DNA from: Dysgonomonas sp. 25
Lineage (GTDB): Bacteria; Bacteroidota; Bacteroidia; Bacteroidales; Dysgonomonadaceae
Direction: 5' to 3'
Length of the DNA: 64,000 nt
Assembly (NCBI RefSeq): GCF_010501075.1
Contig: NZ_QVMN01000001.1
Coordinates: 372,001-436,000, forward strand
Every line of letters starts with the position of its first letter. Position 1 is the first letter of the stretch. The translations under genes were made by a program, and so were the position numbers. This document shows, piece by piece, positions 34,343-43,156 of the stretch. Under the pieces are notes generated by a model. That model was not told the origin of the DNA and ran no database searches. It saw only the letters and a program-made list of their open reading frames with translations.

Positions 34343-36466
34343 TTACTTGGCTATTTTCAGTTCATTCACAATGCGCGGGCAATTCATTACCTTGTCTACC
34401 ACATACAGCACATAGCGTATATCTACGTTGATACAGCGTTGCAATTCCGGGTTGAACGTAATGTCACCACTTAGCGATTCCCAGTTGCCATCGAACGCCA
34501 AACCTATCAGGTTCGCATTTTTGTCGAAGACAGGGCTACCCGAGTTTCCTCCCGTAATATCGTTGTTCGACAGGAAGTTCACATGCATAGAGCCATCTTT
34601 GTCGGCATAACGTCCCCAATCGGCTTTAGTCAGCGCGTCGAGAATGTATTCTTGTACATGGAACTCAGGATCGTTCGGAACGTATTTCTCAAAGATACCT
34701 TTCGGTGTAGTGAAATAGTTATAATCTACCGCATCCGAAGGTTTATAGCCACCTACCGAACCATAGCTCAAACGTTGCGTAAAGTTAGCATCCGGATAGA
34801 ACGCTTTGTTCGGTTCCATTTCCATCAATCCTGCCATAAACAGGCGGCTGCCTTTGCTTATCATCGGGTTATACTGACGGAGTGTACCATATATTTTCAT
34901 AATACATTCGTTCAGCGACGAAGAAAATTCGATAGCCGGATCAATTTTCGCATCGCCAGCAGAAGCGTTGTCGTAATAAGCATTGATAGCATCGAGCGAA
35001 GTGAATGCCGTATTGTCGTACAACCATGCCGCATATTTGTCATAATCGCCACCGAAGCGGGTTTGTATAGTATCGTAGATAGCCGGCAGATATTCAGCAG
35101 GAACGCTTTCGGCATACAATTTCATCAAAACAGGCATCACATTGCGGTCCAATCCCGGCTCATAATCTTTGAATGCAGGAGTAAGGCGTTGACTAAGCTC
35201 GTCTTTCACATCCATACCTTCCTGTTTAGCCAGATAGTCGTATGTAGAAGCGAAACGAAGGATTTCGATACCTCCGAAGAATGTTTCGTAGAAATAGGTT
35301 TGTACAGCCGCAATATCCATTGTATTGGTATAACCGTCTTTCAGTAAAGAAAGGACTTCGCCATACTTCGCCTGATTAGCAGGCTTATCGTTCACCCATG
35401 AATTGAAACGAGATTCAATTTGCTCTTTTTGCGGGATGATACCCAATTTAGCAATCGCTTCGTTCATACCGATGGCATTCTTCCAATAGTTAGAGCTTTG
35501 CGCATATTTAGCCGCATATTTGATACGGACAGCATCGTCGGCGTTCATCGCTTCGCGCCAGATTTCCTGTTTTGCTCCACGAACAGCGATACGCGGTTTG
35601 TGCTCCGACTCTACCATTTGCTTGATTCCCCACGAAGACATATAACGCTCTGTACTTCCCGGATAACCGATAGTCATGGCATAGTCGTTCTCTTTGTAAC
35701 CGTTCAACGATACAGGAACCGAGTATTTAGGCTTGTAAGGGACATTGGCAACATCGTAGTTTGCAGCCTTGTTGTCCTTGTTGGCATATACACGGAAGAT
35801 AGAGAAGTCGCCTGTGTGGCGCGGCCACATCCAGTTGTCGGTCTCATCACCGTATTTACCGATTGATTGCGGAGGCGTACAAACGAGGCGGATATCCTTG
35901 AATGTTTCGTATACAACCAGATAGTATTTGTTCTGTGTATAGAAAGGAACGATACGGGCTGAGATAAACTCGTTGCCTTCGTATTGTTTCAGGTATTCTT
36001 TGATTTTTGCGTTGACTTTCTGCCCGCGTGTTTGCTCATCGTCTTCGTCGGTAACATCGGCCAAAACATAATCGGTAAGGTCTTCGCTTTTCTGAAGGAA
36101 TTGGATAGTAAGCCCTTCCGCCGGAAGTTCTTCTCCGAAGCTCTGGCTGGCAAATCCGTCTTTCAGGTAATCGTGTTCTACCGAACTCAGTTTTTGTATA
36201 GCATCGAAACCACAGTGGTGATTCGTGAAAATCAACCCTTGGTCAGATACGGCTACACCTGTACATCCCCGGCCGAAGATAACAACTGCATCTTTCAACG
36301 ATGGGTTTTCTTCACTATAAACTTTATTCTCCGGGAATTTGAATCCAAGCTGCTTCATCTTAGCCACACTTTGGCGGTTCAGTTCTTTCAGCAGCCACAT
36401 CCCCTCGTCGGCCTGCATGTTGCATGCAACCAACAAGATAGCTAATGACAGTAATAACTTTTTCAT
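34343..36466 (-). CDS. S46-family dipeptidyl peptidase, DPP7-like
   Basis: 707 residues with a signal peptide (LLLSLAILLVACNMQA). S46 enzymes release dipeptides from peptides in the periplasm. Catalytic His is in FTNHHCGFDA and Ser in GGNSGSPVF. Eighteen residues after the Ser the protein has Gly (LAFDGNWE). By analogy with studied S46 enzymes, Gly at this place goes with hydrophobic P1 preference (DPP7), whereas Arg goes with acidic P1 (DPP11), so I infer DPP7-type specificity. It is a single gene; the flippase upstream on the same strand ends 32 nt before its start. Confidence 0.9.
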   Translation of the reverse strand: MKKLLLSLAILLVACNMQADEGMWLLKELNRQSVAKMKQLGFKFPENKVYSEENPSLKDAVVIFGRGCTGVAVSDQGLIFTNHHCGFDAIQKLSSVEHDYLKDGFASQSFGEELPAEGLTIQFLQKSEDLTDYVLADVTDEDDEQTRGQKVNAKIKEYLKQYEGNEFISARIVPFYTQNKYYLVVYETFKDIRLVCTPPQSIGKYGDETDNWMWPRHTGDFSIFRVYANKDNKAANYDVANVPYKPKYSVPVSLNGYKENDYAMTIGYPGSTERYMSSWGIKQMVESEHKPRIAVRGAKQEIWREAMNADDAVRIKYAAKYAQSSNYWKNAIGMNEAIAKLGIIPQKEQIESRFNSWVNDKPANQAKYGEVLSLLKDGYTNTMDIAAVQTYFYETFFGGIEILRFASTYDYLAKQEGMDVKDELSQRLTPAFKDYEPGLDRNVMPVLMKLYAESVPAEYLPAIYDTIQTRFGGDYDKYAAWLYDNTAFTSLDAINAYYDNASAGDAKIDPAIEFSSSLNECIMKIYGTLRQYNPMISKGSRLFMAGLMEMEPNKAFYPDANFTQRLSYGSVGGYKPSDAVDYNYFTTPKGIFEKYVPNDPEFHVQEYILDALTKADWGRYADKDGSMHVNFLSNNDITGGNSGSPVFDKNANLIGLAFDGNWESLSGDITFNPELQRCINVDIRYVLYVVDKVMNCPRIVNELKIAK

Positions 36467-36498
36467 CTCTCGTTTTTAAAATGGTTATATAGAATAAA

Positions 36499-38019
36499 TT
36501 ATTTCTTCTTCAAGAATTTGTTTATTATCGGAATTTCCTTTAAAGGTAAATCTTTTTTGATAATAATAAGCATAAAGATAATCAACAATACAGTCCGGAA
36601 TGATAGCCTTAACACCTCATTCTCAATCGGAACATACATGCCGGCAACATAGAAGACAATAGCAATGACGAAGTAGAAAAGAATCGTTTTGACATCATAT
36701 TTTATCGGATAATATTTCTGCCCGAAGATATAGGAGATTGTCATTATCAGCGCGTTAGCAGCCAATGTAGCCCAAGCACTGGCAATGTATCCGAACATTG
36801 GAACAAGGAATATATTCATCACTACCTGCAACACGCAACCGATGATAGAAAACCATGCACCGAAGCGGGTATTGTCGGTCAGTTTGTACCAGATGGAGAG
36901 GTTGAAATAGATACCGAAGCAGACTTCGCCCAGCATAGCCGGAGGAAGGATATTTAACCCTACAACATAGTTTTTCGCCCCAATCCACAGGATAAATTGC
37001 TGGATAATATCGATATAGTACATGATGCCGACAAACAGCAGCAAAGCGAATATCACAAAGTATTTCATCGCATCGGCGTAGGATTGGCGGTTATCTTTGC
37101 CCTTGTTCCGCCCGAAAACAAAGGGTTCGTAAGCGTAGCGGAATGCCTGAATAAACATGGTAATAATCATGGCAAATTTGAGACAGGACTGGTAGATACC
37201 CAACTGGCGGTGCGCCTCATTCAAATCGTCGAAGATATAAGGATAGGTCAATTGAGCGACCACCTGGCTGACAACTCCGGCAACTCCCAGTATAAGCAGC
37301 GGGAAGGAGTATTTCAGCATCCTTTTCAACAGCGGGCTATCGAACGAGAAGCGCACTCCTTTCAGCGTATTAAGCAATAAGATAATCAACACAATAGCTG
37401 TCGACAGCAGATTCGCCACAAAGATATAGCCGATGCCATAATCAGGATTATAGAACCATTCTATCAGCTCGGGCATATTTTTATATATCCACGGACAAGC
37501 CAAATAGAAAAACAGGTTGAACAGGATATTAGCCACTATAAAAGCTACCCTTATCGTCATAAAACGCACCGGGCGCTTCTGATAGCGCAGATAGGCATAT
37601 GGTATCGTCATAAAGGCATCTATCGCGACAAAGACGGCCATCATCAGGATATGGTCGTTGTGGTTTTCGTACTTCAATGCCGATGCTATAGGGTCGATAA
37701 ACAGGAAGCACAGCACGACGAAAAGAATAGAGGTTGTTGCCAACGAAATAAGGGAAGTAGCATATACTTTATTCGGATTTTCTTCTTCCTTACCCATAAA
37801 GCGGAAGAATCCCGTCTCCATGCCATAAGTGAGCAATATAAGGAAAAGGGCTACGTACCCATACAAAAAGCTGACCTTACCCATATCGGCAGGATCGGAA
37901 AAGACATACATATAAAAAGGCCAGAGACACCAATTGAGCGAACGCGCAAGAATACTGCTTATCCCATAGATTGCAGTATCTTTTGCCAAACCTTTCATAC
38001 CGTTTCCCGCCATAGCCAT
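36499..38019 (-). CDS. polysaccharide/lipid flippase (MOP superfamily)
   Basis: 506 residues from ATG at 38019 (MAMAGNGMKGLAKDTAIYG); a longer in-frame start at 38094 lies upstream of a -7 element and is rejected. About 14 hydrophobic segments are visible. The first helix region (DTAIYGISSILARSLNW) and the FLYGYVALFLILLTYGMETGFFRF segment are typical of Wzx-like O-antigen/oligosaccharide flippases. It would move an undecaprenyl-linked glycan across the inner membrane. No glycosyltransferase is adjacent. Confidence 0.85.
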   Translation of the reverse strand: MAMAGNGMKGLAKDTAIYGISSILARSLNWCLWPFYMYVFSDPADMGKVSFLYGYVALFLILLTYGMETGFFRFMGKEEENPNKVYATSLISLATTSILFVVLCFLFIDPIASALKYENHNDHILMMAVFVAIDAFMTIPYAYLRYQKRPVRFMTIRVAFIVANILFNLFFYLACPWIYKNMPELIEWFYNPDYGIGYIFVANLLSTAIVLIILLLNTLKGVRFSFDSPLLKRMLKYSFPLLILGVAGVVSQVVAQLTYPYIFDDLNEAHRQLGIYQSCLKFAMIITMFIQAFRYAYEPFVFGRNKGKDNRQSYADAMKYFVIFALLLFVGIMYYIDIIQQFILWIGAKNYVVGLNILPPAMLGEVCFGIYFNLSIWYKLTDNTRFGAWFSIIGCVLQVVMNIFLVPMFGYIASAWATLAANALIMTISYIFGQKYYPIKYDVKTILFYFVIAIVFYVAGMYVPIENEVLRLSFRTVLLIIFMLIIIKKDLPLKEIPIINKFLKKK

Positions 38020-38030
38020 TGTTTTAAGCA

Positions 38031-38038
38031 CAAAAGTA
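38031..38038 (-). promoter_or_regulatory. -7 element of the flippase gene
   Basis: TACTTTTG on the minus strand, 11 nt upstream of the start at 38019. Confidence 0.45.
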
Positions 38039-38163
38039 ATATAATAAATCCGTTCTCTTAGCTTCGCAAAGGAAATAAGTGTACAAGTTTGCAAGTTTAT
38101 GGGGAAGAAATCTTTTTCTATGTTAAAATTCAGGAAAAGATAATTATATCCGAATATTTCCTT

Positions 38164-38171
38164 TATCTTTG
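38164..38171 (+). promoter_or_regulatory. -7 element upstream of the CA-repeat frame
   Basis: TATCTTTG on the + strand, 33 nt before the ATG at 38205. No obvious -33 box. Confidence 0.45.
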
Positions 38172-38204
38172 TGGGGTAACAGACTTAATATAAACGGTCA
38201 AACA

Positions 38205-38306
38205 ATGTATCAAAACAAGAAAATATTTTCACCTATAGATTTTTGTATCAACATTTTAGTCGATATAAAATTCACACACACACACACACACACACACGAA
38301 ATATAA
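38205..38306 (+). CDS. short frame containing the (CA)12 tract (uncertain)
   Basis: ATG at 38205, TAA at 38304, 33 residues. The CA tract is read as alternating Thr-His near its end. It lies directly behind a good -7 element. Changing the tract by +1 CA unit would join this start to the frame open from 38269 to the TGA at 38695-38697, which overlaps the ATG of the FISUMP gene. It may be a real phase-variable leader, or chance; I see no homology. Confidence 0.25.
   Translation: MYQNKKIFSPIDFCINILVDIKFTHTHTHTHEI
38273..38297. repeat. (CA)12 dinucleotide tract
   Basis: 25 bp of uninterrupted CA. Such tracts are prone to slippage. It lies between a promoter-like element and the FISUMP gene. Confidence 0.95.
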
Positions 38307-38343
38307 TAAATATTTCGGTTTAATCCAAATTTTTATAGAAAAA

Positions 38344-38462
38344 AGTTACTTCGCCCTTCGGGCAGTTACTGCGTGCTTCGCACAGTTACGAGTTACAAGG
38401 AATAACTTGCAAATTGTTATATGGCTTTGCCTCCACTCGTTACTCGTAACTTGTAACTCGTC
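38344..38462. repeat. REP-like hairpin cluster, locus E
   Basis: Two tandem hairpins with TTC(G) loops: GTTACTTCGCCC-TTC-GGGC-AGTTAC (38344-38368) and GTGC-TTC-GCAC (about 38369-38383). They are followed by GTTACGAGTTAC and, about 35 nt later, the inverse set CGTTACTCGTAACTTGTAAC. The first hairpin is the same module found at 15398-15440 and 56866-56908. No gene is supported in the 38020-38693 gap apart from the uncertain 38205 frame. Confidence 0.7.
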
Positions 38463-38560
38463 CACTAAGATATTTGCTTGTGTTAATGTCAGGGGTGTCC
38501 CGGGCTGTGATAGCCGTCGATACCCCATTTTGCAACCAAAAACCAAAAACAATATAATTA

Positions 38561-38644
38561 CACAGAGAACCACTGAGACTGCGCTGAGTTTCACTGAGAA
38601 TAAGCTCAGTGTGTCTCAGTGTTTCCTTTGTGTATCTCAGTGTT
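38561..38644. repeat. CACTGAG-type degenerate repeat
   Basis: The stretch is built of variants of CACAGAG / CACTGAG / CTCAGTG in both orientations, for example CACTGAGACTGCGCTGAG and CTCAGTGTGTCTCAGTG. It is able to fold on itself. A similar sequence style appears at 56676-56747. Confidence 0.55.
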
Positions 38645-38693
38645 ACAAAATTTCCAAATATGCTAATTTACTAATCTTCAAATTGATATTTTT

Positions 38694-39893
38694 ATGAGAA
38701 AAACTTTGACACAGGCTATCATCATAATAGCCTTATTTACAACAATCGGCTTGCAGGCGCAGGTAACTATCGGCAGTAGTACACCTCCCCGCACCGGCGT
38801 GCTACTCGACCTGACCGAAGGGGCAACCACTACCCGCGGATTGAGTATGCCACGGGTGGCGTTAACCAAGCTGAAACCCGCCAATGGAACGGAACTATCG
38901 GCATCTATCGGTGGAAGCGGAAATTGGACATTGACCGACCACACGGCACTTGCTGTGTACAACACTAAAGCTGACTATTGTGCCGTCGACCCTATCTATG
39001 AAGGCTTATATGTATTCGATGGTACAGAGTGGCAATATCTGGGACAAAGAGGAACAGCTACCGGCATTTACGTTGTAATCGATGCACGCGACAACGAAAC
39101 ATACCTGGCTCGCAGCTTCGATGCTGCTGGCGATTGGATGCTGGAAAGCATGCGGTACAAAGATGCTTCAATAAATCCGGGGGCAGGTAATAACAGTAGT
39201 ACAGACAGATTTTATATTTACCCTAACGGCAACCCAGGTACACCAAGCACAGCACCAATAACTTGGAAAAAAACTCAGGGCCTTCTTTACACCTATGCTG
39301 CCGCAACATTGGGAGAACAAGATGCGGTAATTGTAAACCAGAGTCAGATATCCGGTAGCGTACCCGGCACAGATGAGGTAGAAAATAGTGGGCCTTCAGG
39401 CGCAGCCCCACACAAATATTTACAGGGTATTTGCCCTTCCGGTTGGCATCTACCGAGCGACCGGGAATGGAACGAGTTAGAGAAAGAGATCTACGAACAT
39501 GCCGATAAATACAGCCAATACGCACCCGGTTACTTATCTGGCTGGTCTGGTGGCGCATGGAGTAGCAGCTGGGAAACAACAGGTGGCAATCGCGGCTCCA
39601 GTCCAGAAGGTCACGGCATAGCCATGAAATCGGGGTGTGGCCTACCTGGCCAAAGTAATCCCTCTGGAAAGAGCTTACCAGCGGAACAGGGTGGCTTTGA
39701 CGCCCTGCTTACGGGCTACGCCAGCGATGGTTTGATGCACGACTACGGCGACAATGGTTACTTTTTGTCGGCTAGTAGCTTCACCAACACCCGCATGATG
39801 AGTCGGTATGTCTCTCACAACAATTCGCTAGTATTCCGGATGTTTTCCTATCGCAACTACCTGTACTCCGTCCGTTGCAAAAAAAACGAATAG
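38694..39893 (+). CDS. FISUMP-domain exported protein
   Basis: 399 residues, signal peptide AIIIIALFTTIGLQAQ. After an N-terminal region starting VTIGSSTPPRTGVLLDL, the C-terminal 200 residues have the pattern of the FISUMP (major paralogous) domain: GICPSGWHLPSDREWNELE, the Gly/Ser-rich middle, GYASDG...GYFLSASS and the end LYSVRCKK. Such proteins are surface or secreted and of unknown role; they often come in many paralogs. The ATG overlaps the TGA of an upstream open frame (see the CA tract). A terminator-like hairpin follows. Confidence 0.8.
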   Translation: MRKTLTQAIIIIALFTTIGLQAQVTIGSSTPPRTGVLLDLTEGATTTRGLSMPRVALTKLKPANGTELSASIGGSGNWTLTDHTALAVYNTKADYCAVDPIYEGLYVFDGTEWQYLGQRGTATGIYVVIDARDNETYLARSFDAAGDWMLESMRYKDASINPGAGNNSSTDRFYIYPNGNPGTPSTAPITWKKTQGLLYTYAAATLGEQDAVIVNQSQISGSVPGTDEVENSGPSGAAPHKYLQGICPSGWHLPSDREWNELEKEIYEHADKYSQYAPGYLSGWSGGAWSSSWETTGGNRGSSPEGHGIAMKSGCGLPGQSNPSGKSLPAEQGGFDALLTGYASDGLMHDYGDNGYFLSASSFTNTRMMSRYVSHNNSLVFRMFSYRNYLYSVRCKKNE

Positions 39894-39910
39894 CCCACCT
39901 CACCCTATAT

Positions 39911-39940
39911 CCCTCTCCCAACGGAGAGGGACTTTTTTTT
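39911..39940 (+). terminator. terminator after the FISUMP gene
   Basis: Eight-base-pair stem CCCTCTCC / GGAGAGGG with loop CAAC, then eight or more T. Confidence 0.75.
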
Positions 39941-39967
39941 TAATTACCAGTAAAGATATCAGCGTAT

Positions 39968-40081
39968 TTTTATCTGTATTTATATAAGCCTCCCCCACGG
40001 GGGAGGTTGGAGGGGGTGAAAAATAAAAAGTAACCACAGCAAAAAATGCTCAAAAGAAGTATACTTTTTGTATACCTTTTT
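39968..40081. repeat. composite repeat, locus C (reduced)
   Basis: TTTTATCTGTATTTATATAAG-like leader (39968-39988), hairpin CCTCCCC / GGGGAGG (39989-40006), then one inverted-end unit starting AAAAAGTAAC (40025-40034). The unit contains AAAGAAGTATACTTTTTG and a decayed right end (GTATACCTTTTT). It lacks the TTGTCA palindrome and second unit of loci A, B and D. Confidence 0.6.
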
Positions 40082-40251
40082 CGCTTAATTAACTTATTAT
40101 AAGAAACTAACGAACGGTACAAAAGTAACAGTAAGGTGACAAAAAGGTAACACCCTTGTGTATTTTCGGGGAGTAGCATCAAAATATCGGAATAAACGTT
40201 TCATCTATCGCTTAAATTCTTTACTTTTATGTGGTATAAATGACTCTGAAT

Positions 40252-41202
40252 ATGGACACAGAAAAAAGAGACCATCACAAAGGCCACAATCATAACCATT
40301 CGCATGGTGGACACGGCCATGGTCATCATTATCAGGCCAATAAGAAGGCTTTATTAGTAAGCTTCATTCTTATTGCCAGTTTTATGTTTATCGAATTTGT
40401 CGGAGGGTTTCTGACAAACAGTCTGGCACTGATATCGGATGCCGGGCATATGCTCAGCGATGCCGTTGCTTTAGGGCTTAGCCTCAGCGCTTTGATATTC
40501 GGTGCGAAGGCTGCAACACCTTCCAGAAGCTACGGGTTCAAGCGGATGGAGATACTTGCAGCATTGCTTAACGGGCTTATACTGATAGCCTTATCCGTGT
40601 TTATCTGTATAGAAGCTATCGAGCGTATCTCGACGCCTCCGCAGGTAATGGGCAAGGGGATGATGATTATCTCAACAATCGGGTTGATTATCAATATTAT
40701 CGTGGCGTGGATATTACATTCGCAGGCTTCGGCAAAGGAAAACCTGAATGTGCGGAGTGCTTTTCTGCATGTGATAGGCGATTTGCTCGGCTCGGTAGGG
40801 GCTATCATCGCTGCTGTGCTTATCATGTGTTTCGGGTGGTATATTGCCGACCCCATTGCGAGTATATTGGTCTCGTTATTAGTCTTATATAGTGGTTGGA
40901 ATGTATTGAAAGAATCGGTGAACATACTGATGGAAAGCAAACCGAGTGAGATAGACAGTGAGCAAGTAATAGAAGTGCTTAAATCCGTAAAGGGTGTGAA
41001 AGATGTTCACGATTTGCATATATGGATGATAACTCCCGACTTTACTTCGATGACGGTTCACCTTCAGGTCGATCCTCAAACCGACAGGGACAAAATACTT
41101 GAAGAAGCAAAAGTATTGATATTGAAAGAGTTTGGATTACAACATGTTACCATCCAGATGGAAGGGCGGGAAATATGCCCTACCGAAGCCAATTGTAACT
41201 AA
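40252..41202 (+). CDS. cation diffusion facilitator (zinc/cadmium exporter)
   Basis: 316 residues from ATG at 40252; ATG at 40240 is four codons longer. I prefer 40252 because a TACTTTTA -7-like element lies at 40222-40229. The N-terminus is His-rich (HHKGHNHNHSHGGHGHGHH), then six transmembrane segments with the metal site SDAGHMLSDA in helix 2 and HVIGDLLGS in helix 5, and a cytosolic C-terminal domain (VHDLHIWMI). This is a CzcD/ZitB-type exporter, moving Zn2+ or related ions out against protons. It converges with tilS. Confidence 0.9.
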   Translation: MDTEKRDHHKGHNHNHSHGGHGHGHHYQANKKALLVSFILIASFMFIEFVGGFLTNSLALISDAGHMLSDAVALGLSLSALIFGAKAATPSRSYGFKRMEILAALLNGLILIALSVFICIEAIERISTPPQVMGKGMMIISTIGLIINIIVAWILHSQASAKENLNVRSAFLHVIGDLLGSVGAIIAAVLIMCFGWYIADPIASILVSLLVLYSGWNVLKESVNILMESKPSEIDSEQVIEVLKSVKGVKDVHDLHIWMITPDFTSMTVHLQVDPQTDRDKILEEAKVLILKEFGLQHVTIQMEGREICPTEANCN

Positions 41203-41208
41203 TAAAGG

Positions 41209-42519
41209 CTATCCTTCGAGGGATATTTGCAGCACGGTTTTGGTGTCGGCCCCTATACGGTACCGATTATCCGAGCGGTGACCAACAACCCAGATGATAT
41301 CCTCGCCATTGCATAACAGCCAAGTGTTTTCCTTGTCTATCAGGCTGAATTTATTGTCGGAGAAGTAGTCGCTGACTTTCTTCTTGCCCGTCATACCAAA
41401 AGGGATAAACCAATCTCCCCTCTCCCATCGCCGCAGTTTCAGCGGGAATTGGAGTTTGTTATAGTCGAGGTATAAGATATTCGGATGCTTTTCTATCTGT
41501 ACGCCCGATGTCGGATGTTTAGCCATAATCAAACGGACAGGAGCATCAATACCGGTAGCTGACACCTCATAAACAGCCTGTTCGGATTCCTTATTCAAGG
41601 CTGATAATAACAAGAAGTCCCGGTCTTTGACTAATTTATGGGTATCGGACAAAAAGACCTTACCCGACAGGCTATCCAGAGAAAAATAAACCTGTCGCGT
41701 CACATCGCTGTGGAAGCCGTAATCGTAAAGGATTTCGAACAAGACAGCTTCCGGCTCGGATTGCTGTTGCAGTAAGGCAATATCTATCTTTCCGCCATCG
41801 AATACAGCCTGTTTGGCCGACTCCACATAATCGGTGTAGATATGCTCGGCTTGCGAAAGATATTGGGCTGTCTGGGCAATAGAATCACGGACAGAAGGAT
41901 TGATAGTCTCCAATAGGGGTAACACCTTCAGGCGAATGCGGTTGCGGGTATAAATATCTTCGCTGTTCGTATGGTCATCTACATAGGATAAGGAGCGCTC
42001 AGCAATATAAGCGAGTATCTCCTCTCGCGAAAGGCAAAGCAACGGGCGGATAATCGCCCCATTGCGGACGGGTATTCCCGTCAATCCCCGAATACCTGTA
42101 CCCCGTATAAGGTTCAGCAAAACGGTTTCGATGGAATCATCGCGATGGTGGGCTACGGCTATATAATCGGCTTTCACTTCGTTTCGTAGTTTCTCGAACC
42201 ACTGATAACGCAGTTCGCGGGCAGCCATTTCGATAGAGATAGATTTCCCGGCAGCATATTGCTCCGTCTCAAAATCTACCATATGCAAAGGGATATTGTT
42301 TGCCTCGCATATCCCCTTCACAAAGAGGGCATCTCTGTCGGATTCGTCTCCCCGCAGATGGAAATTGCAATGCGCTGCGATACAGTCATAGTCCAATCGC
42401 ATCAATATATCGAGCATAGCGATGGAATCGGCTCCCCCGCTAAGACCAATTACAACCTTTGCCCGGGGAGCTATTAACGCATGTTGCTCAATATATTTCC
42501 TGACTTTTTGCAGCATCAT
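41209..42519 (-). CDS. tilS: tRNA(Ile)-lysidine synthase
   Basis: 436 residues. Modifies C34 of tRNA-Ile (CAU) to lysidine using ATP and lysine. The PP-loop is GLSGGADSIAML, the second ATPase motif HHRDDSIETVLLNL, and GTGIRGLTGIP lies near the lysine site. The C-terminal TilS domain (LRRWERGDWFIPFGM ... KVSDYF) is present. Either of two adjacent ATG codons could start it. Ends 7 nt from the CDF gene stop. Confidence 0.95.
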   Translation of the reverse strand: MMLQKVRKYIEQHALIAPRAKVVIGLSGGADSIAMLDILMRLDYDCIAAHCNFHLRGDESDRDALFVKGICEANNIPLHMVDFETEQYAAGKSISIEMAARELRYQWFEKLRNEVKADYIAVAHHRDDSIETVLLNLIRGTGIRGLTGIPVRNGAIIRPLLCLSREEILAYIAERSLSYVDDHTNSEDIYTRNRIRLKVLPLLETINPSVRDSIAQTAQYLSQAEHIYTDYVESAKQAVFDGGKIDIALLQQQSEPEAVLFEILYDYGFHSDVTRQVYFSLDSLSGKVFLSDTHKLVKDRDFLLLSALNKESEQAVYEVSATGIDAPVRLIMAKHPTSGVQIEKHPNILYLDYNKLQFPLKLRRWERGDWFIPFGMTGKKKVSDYFSDNKFSLIDKENTWLLCNGEDIIWVVGHRSDNRYRIGADTKTVLQISLEG

Positions 42520-42619
42520 ATCTATGGCAAAGATAGCAAGATTGATTGGTTAATTTGTTCTAAACAGACAATTTAGTGAATATATTTCGCTATCTTCGTA
42601 ATGATAATATGAACACGAT

Positions 42620-42826
42620 ATGACAACAATTATTATAGAGGAAAACAGTCCGCAAGCCAAGAAACTCCTTGAGTACATCAAGACATTACCTTATGTTACG
42701 GTCGTTGATGACGGGAAAGAAAAGAAGGGCTTTCACGAGGCAGCTAAAGAGTGCGATGCTGTATCGGTAGATACACTCTTTGATGAATTGGATGATAGAA
42801 TAAAAAAGCGTTTCAAGCATGCGTGA
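42620..42826 (+). CDS. putative antitoxin of a RelE/ParE-type pair
   Basis: 68 residues, acidic, with a short beta start (MTTIIIEENSPQAKKLLEYI) then LPYVTVVDD, and a helical tail (FDELDDRIKKRF). Small proteins of this type precede RelE/ParE toxins in Bacteroides relatives and would be the cognate antitoxin. The overlap of 8 nt with the next gene supports coupled translation. No classical DNA-binding motif is clear. Confidence 0.6.
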   Translation: MTTIIIEENSPQAKKLLEYIKTLPYVTVVDDGKEKKGFHEAAKECDAVSVDTLFDELDDRIKKRFKHA

Positions 42827-43115
42827 GGTACAAATATCCGGCTTGGTTAGGGGTAAAATAGCTGAATTGGAATCGTATCTGATTGACGAATTGAAACTAT
42901 CGGAAGAAGCTGCTTTACGCCGAAGTAAGCGAATGAGAGAGTATGTACGTACGTTTGGCAACGCGGTAGATTATCCACTTTGCCGTTTTAAAGAATGGCG
43001 AAAAATGGGTTATAGATGCGCTGTCTTCGAGAAAGATTGGGTCTTCGCATATGAAGTATTCGATGGGGGTGTTATCATCAGAGATATGTCTCATACCGCA
43101 TCATTAGCAAAATGA
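42819..43115 (+). CDS. putative RelE/ParE-family toxin
   Basis: 98 residues. The helix pair (GKIAELESYLIDELKLSEEAALRRSKRMREYV) is followed by beta strands (YRCAVFEKDWVFAYEVFDGGVIIRDMSH), as in RelE/ParE toxins, which inhibit ribosomes or gyrase. The usual catalytic residues are not clear by eye. Translation is coupled to the upstream antitoxin by an 8-nt overlap. Confidence 0.6.
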   Translation: MREVQISGLVRGKIAELESYLIDELKLSEEAALRRSKRMREYVRTFGNAVDYPLCRFKEWRKMGYRCAVFEKDWVFAYEVFDGGVIIRDMSHTASLAK

Positions 43116-43156
43116 GACTTATCCATTATAACTAAAGAATACAAAACAAACACACA

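Noticed and set aside
36499-38094. Longer start of the flippase at 38094
   Set aside because: A -7 element lies between this and the ATG at 38019, so the shorter form fits better.
38273-38297. CA tract as a CRISPR repeat or array
   Set aside because: It is a single dinucleotide run with no unique spacers and no cas genes nearby; kept as a microsatellite.
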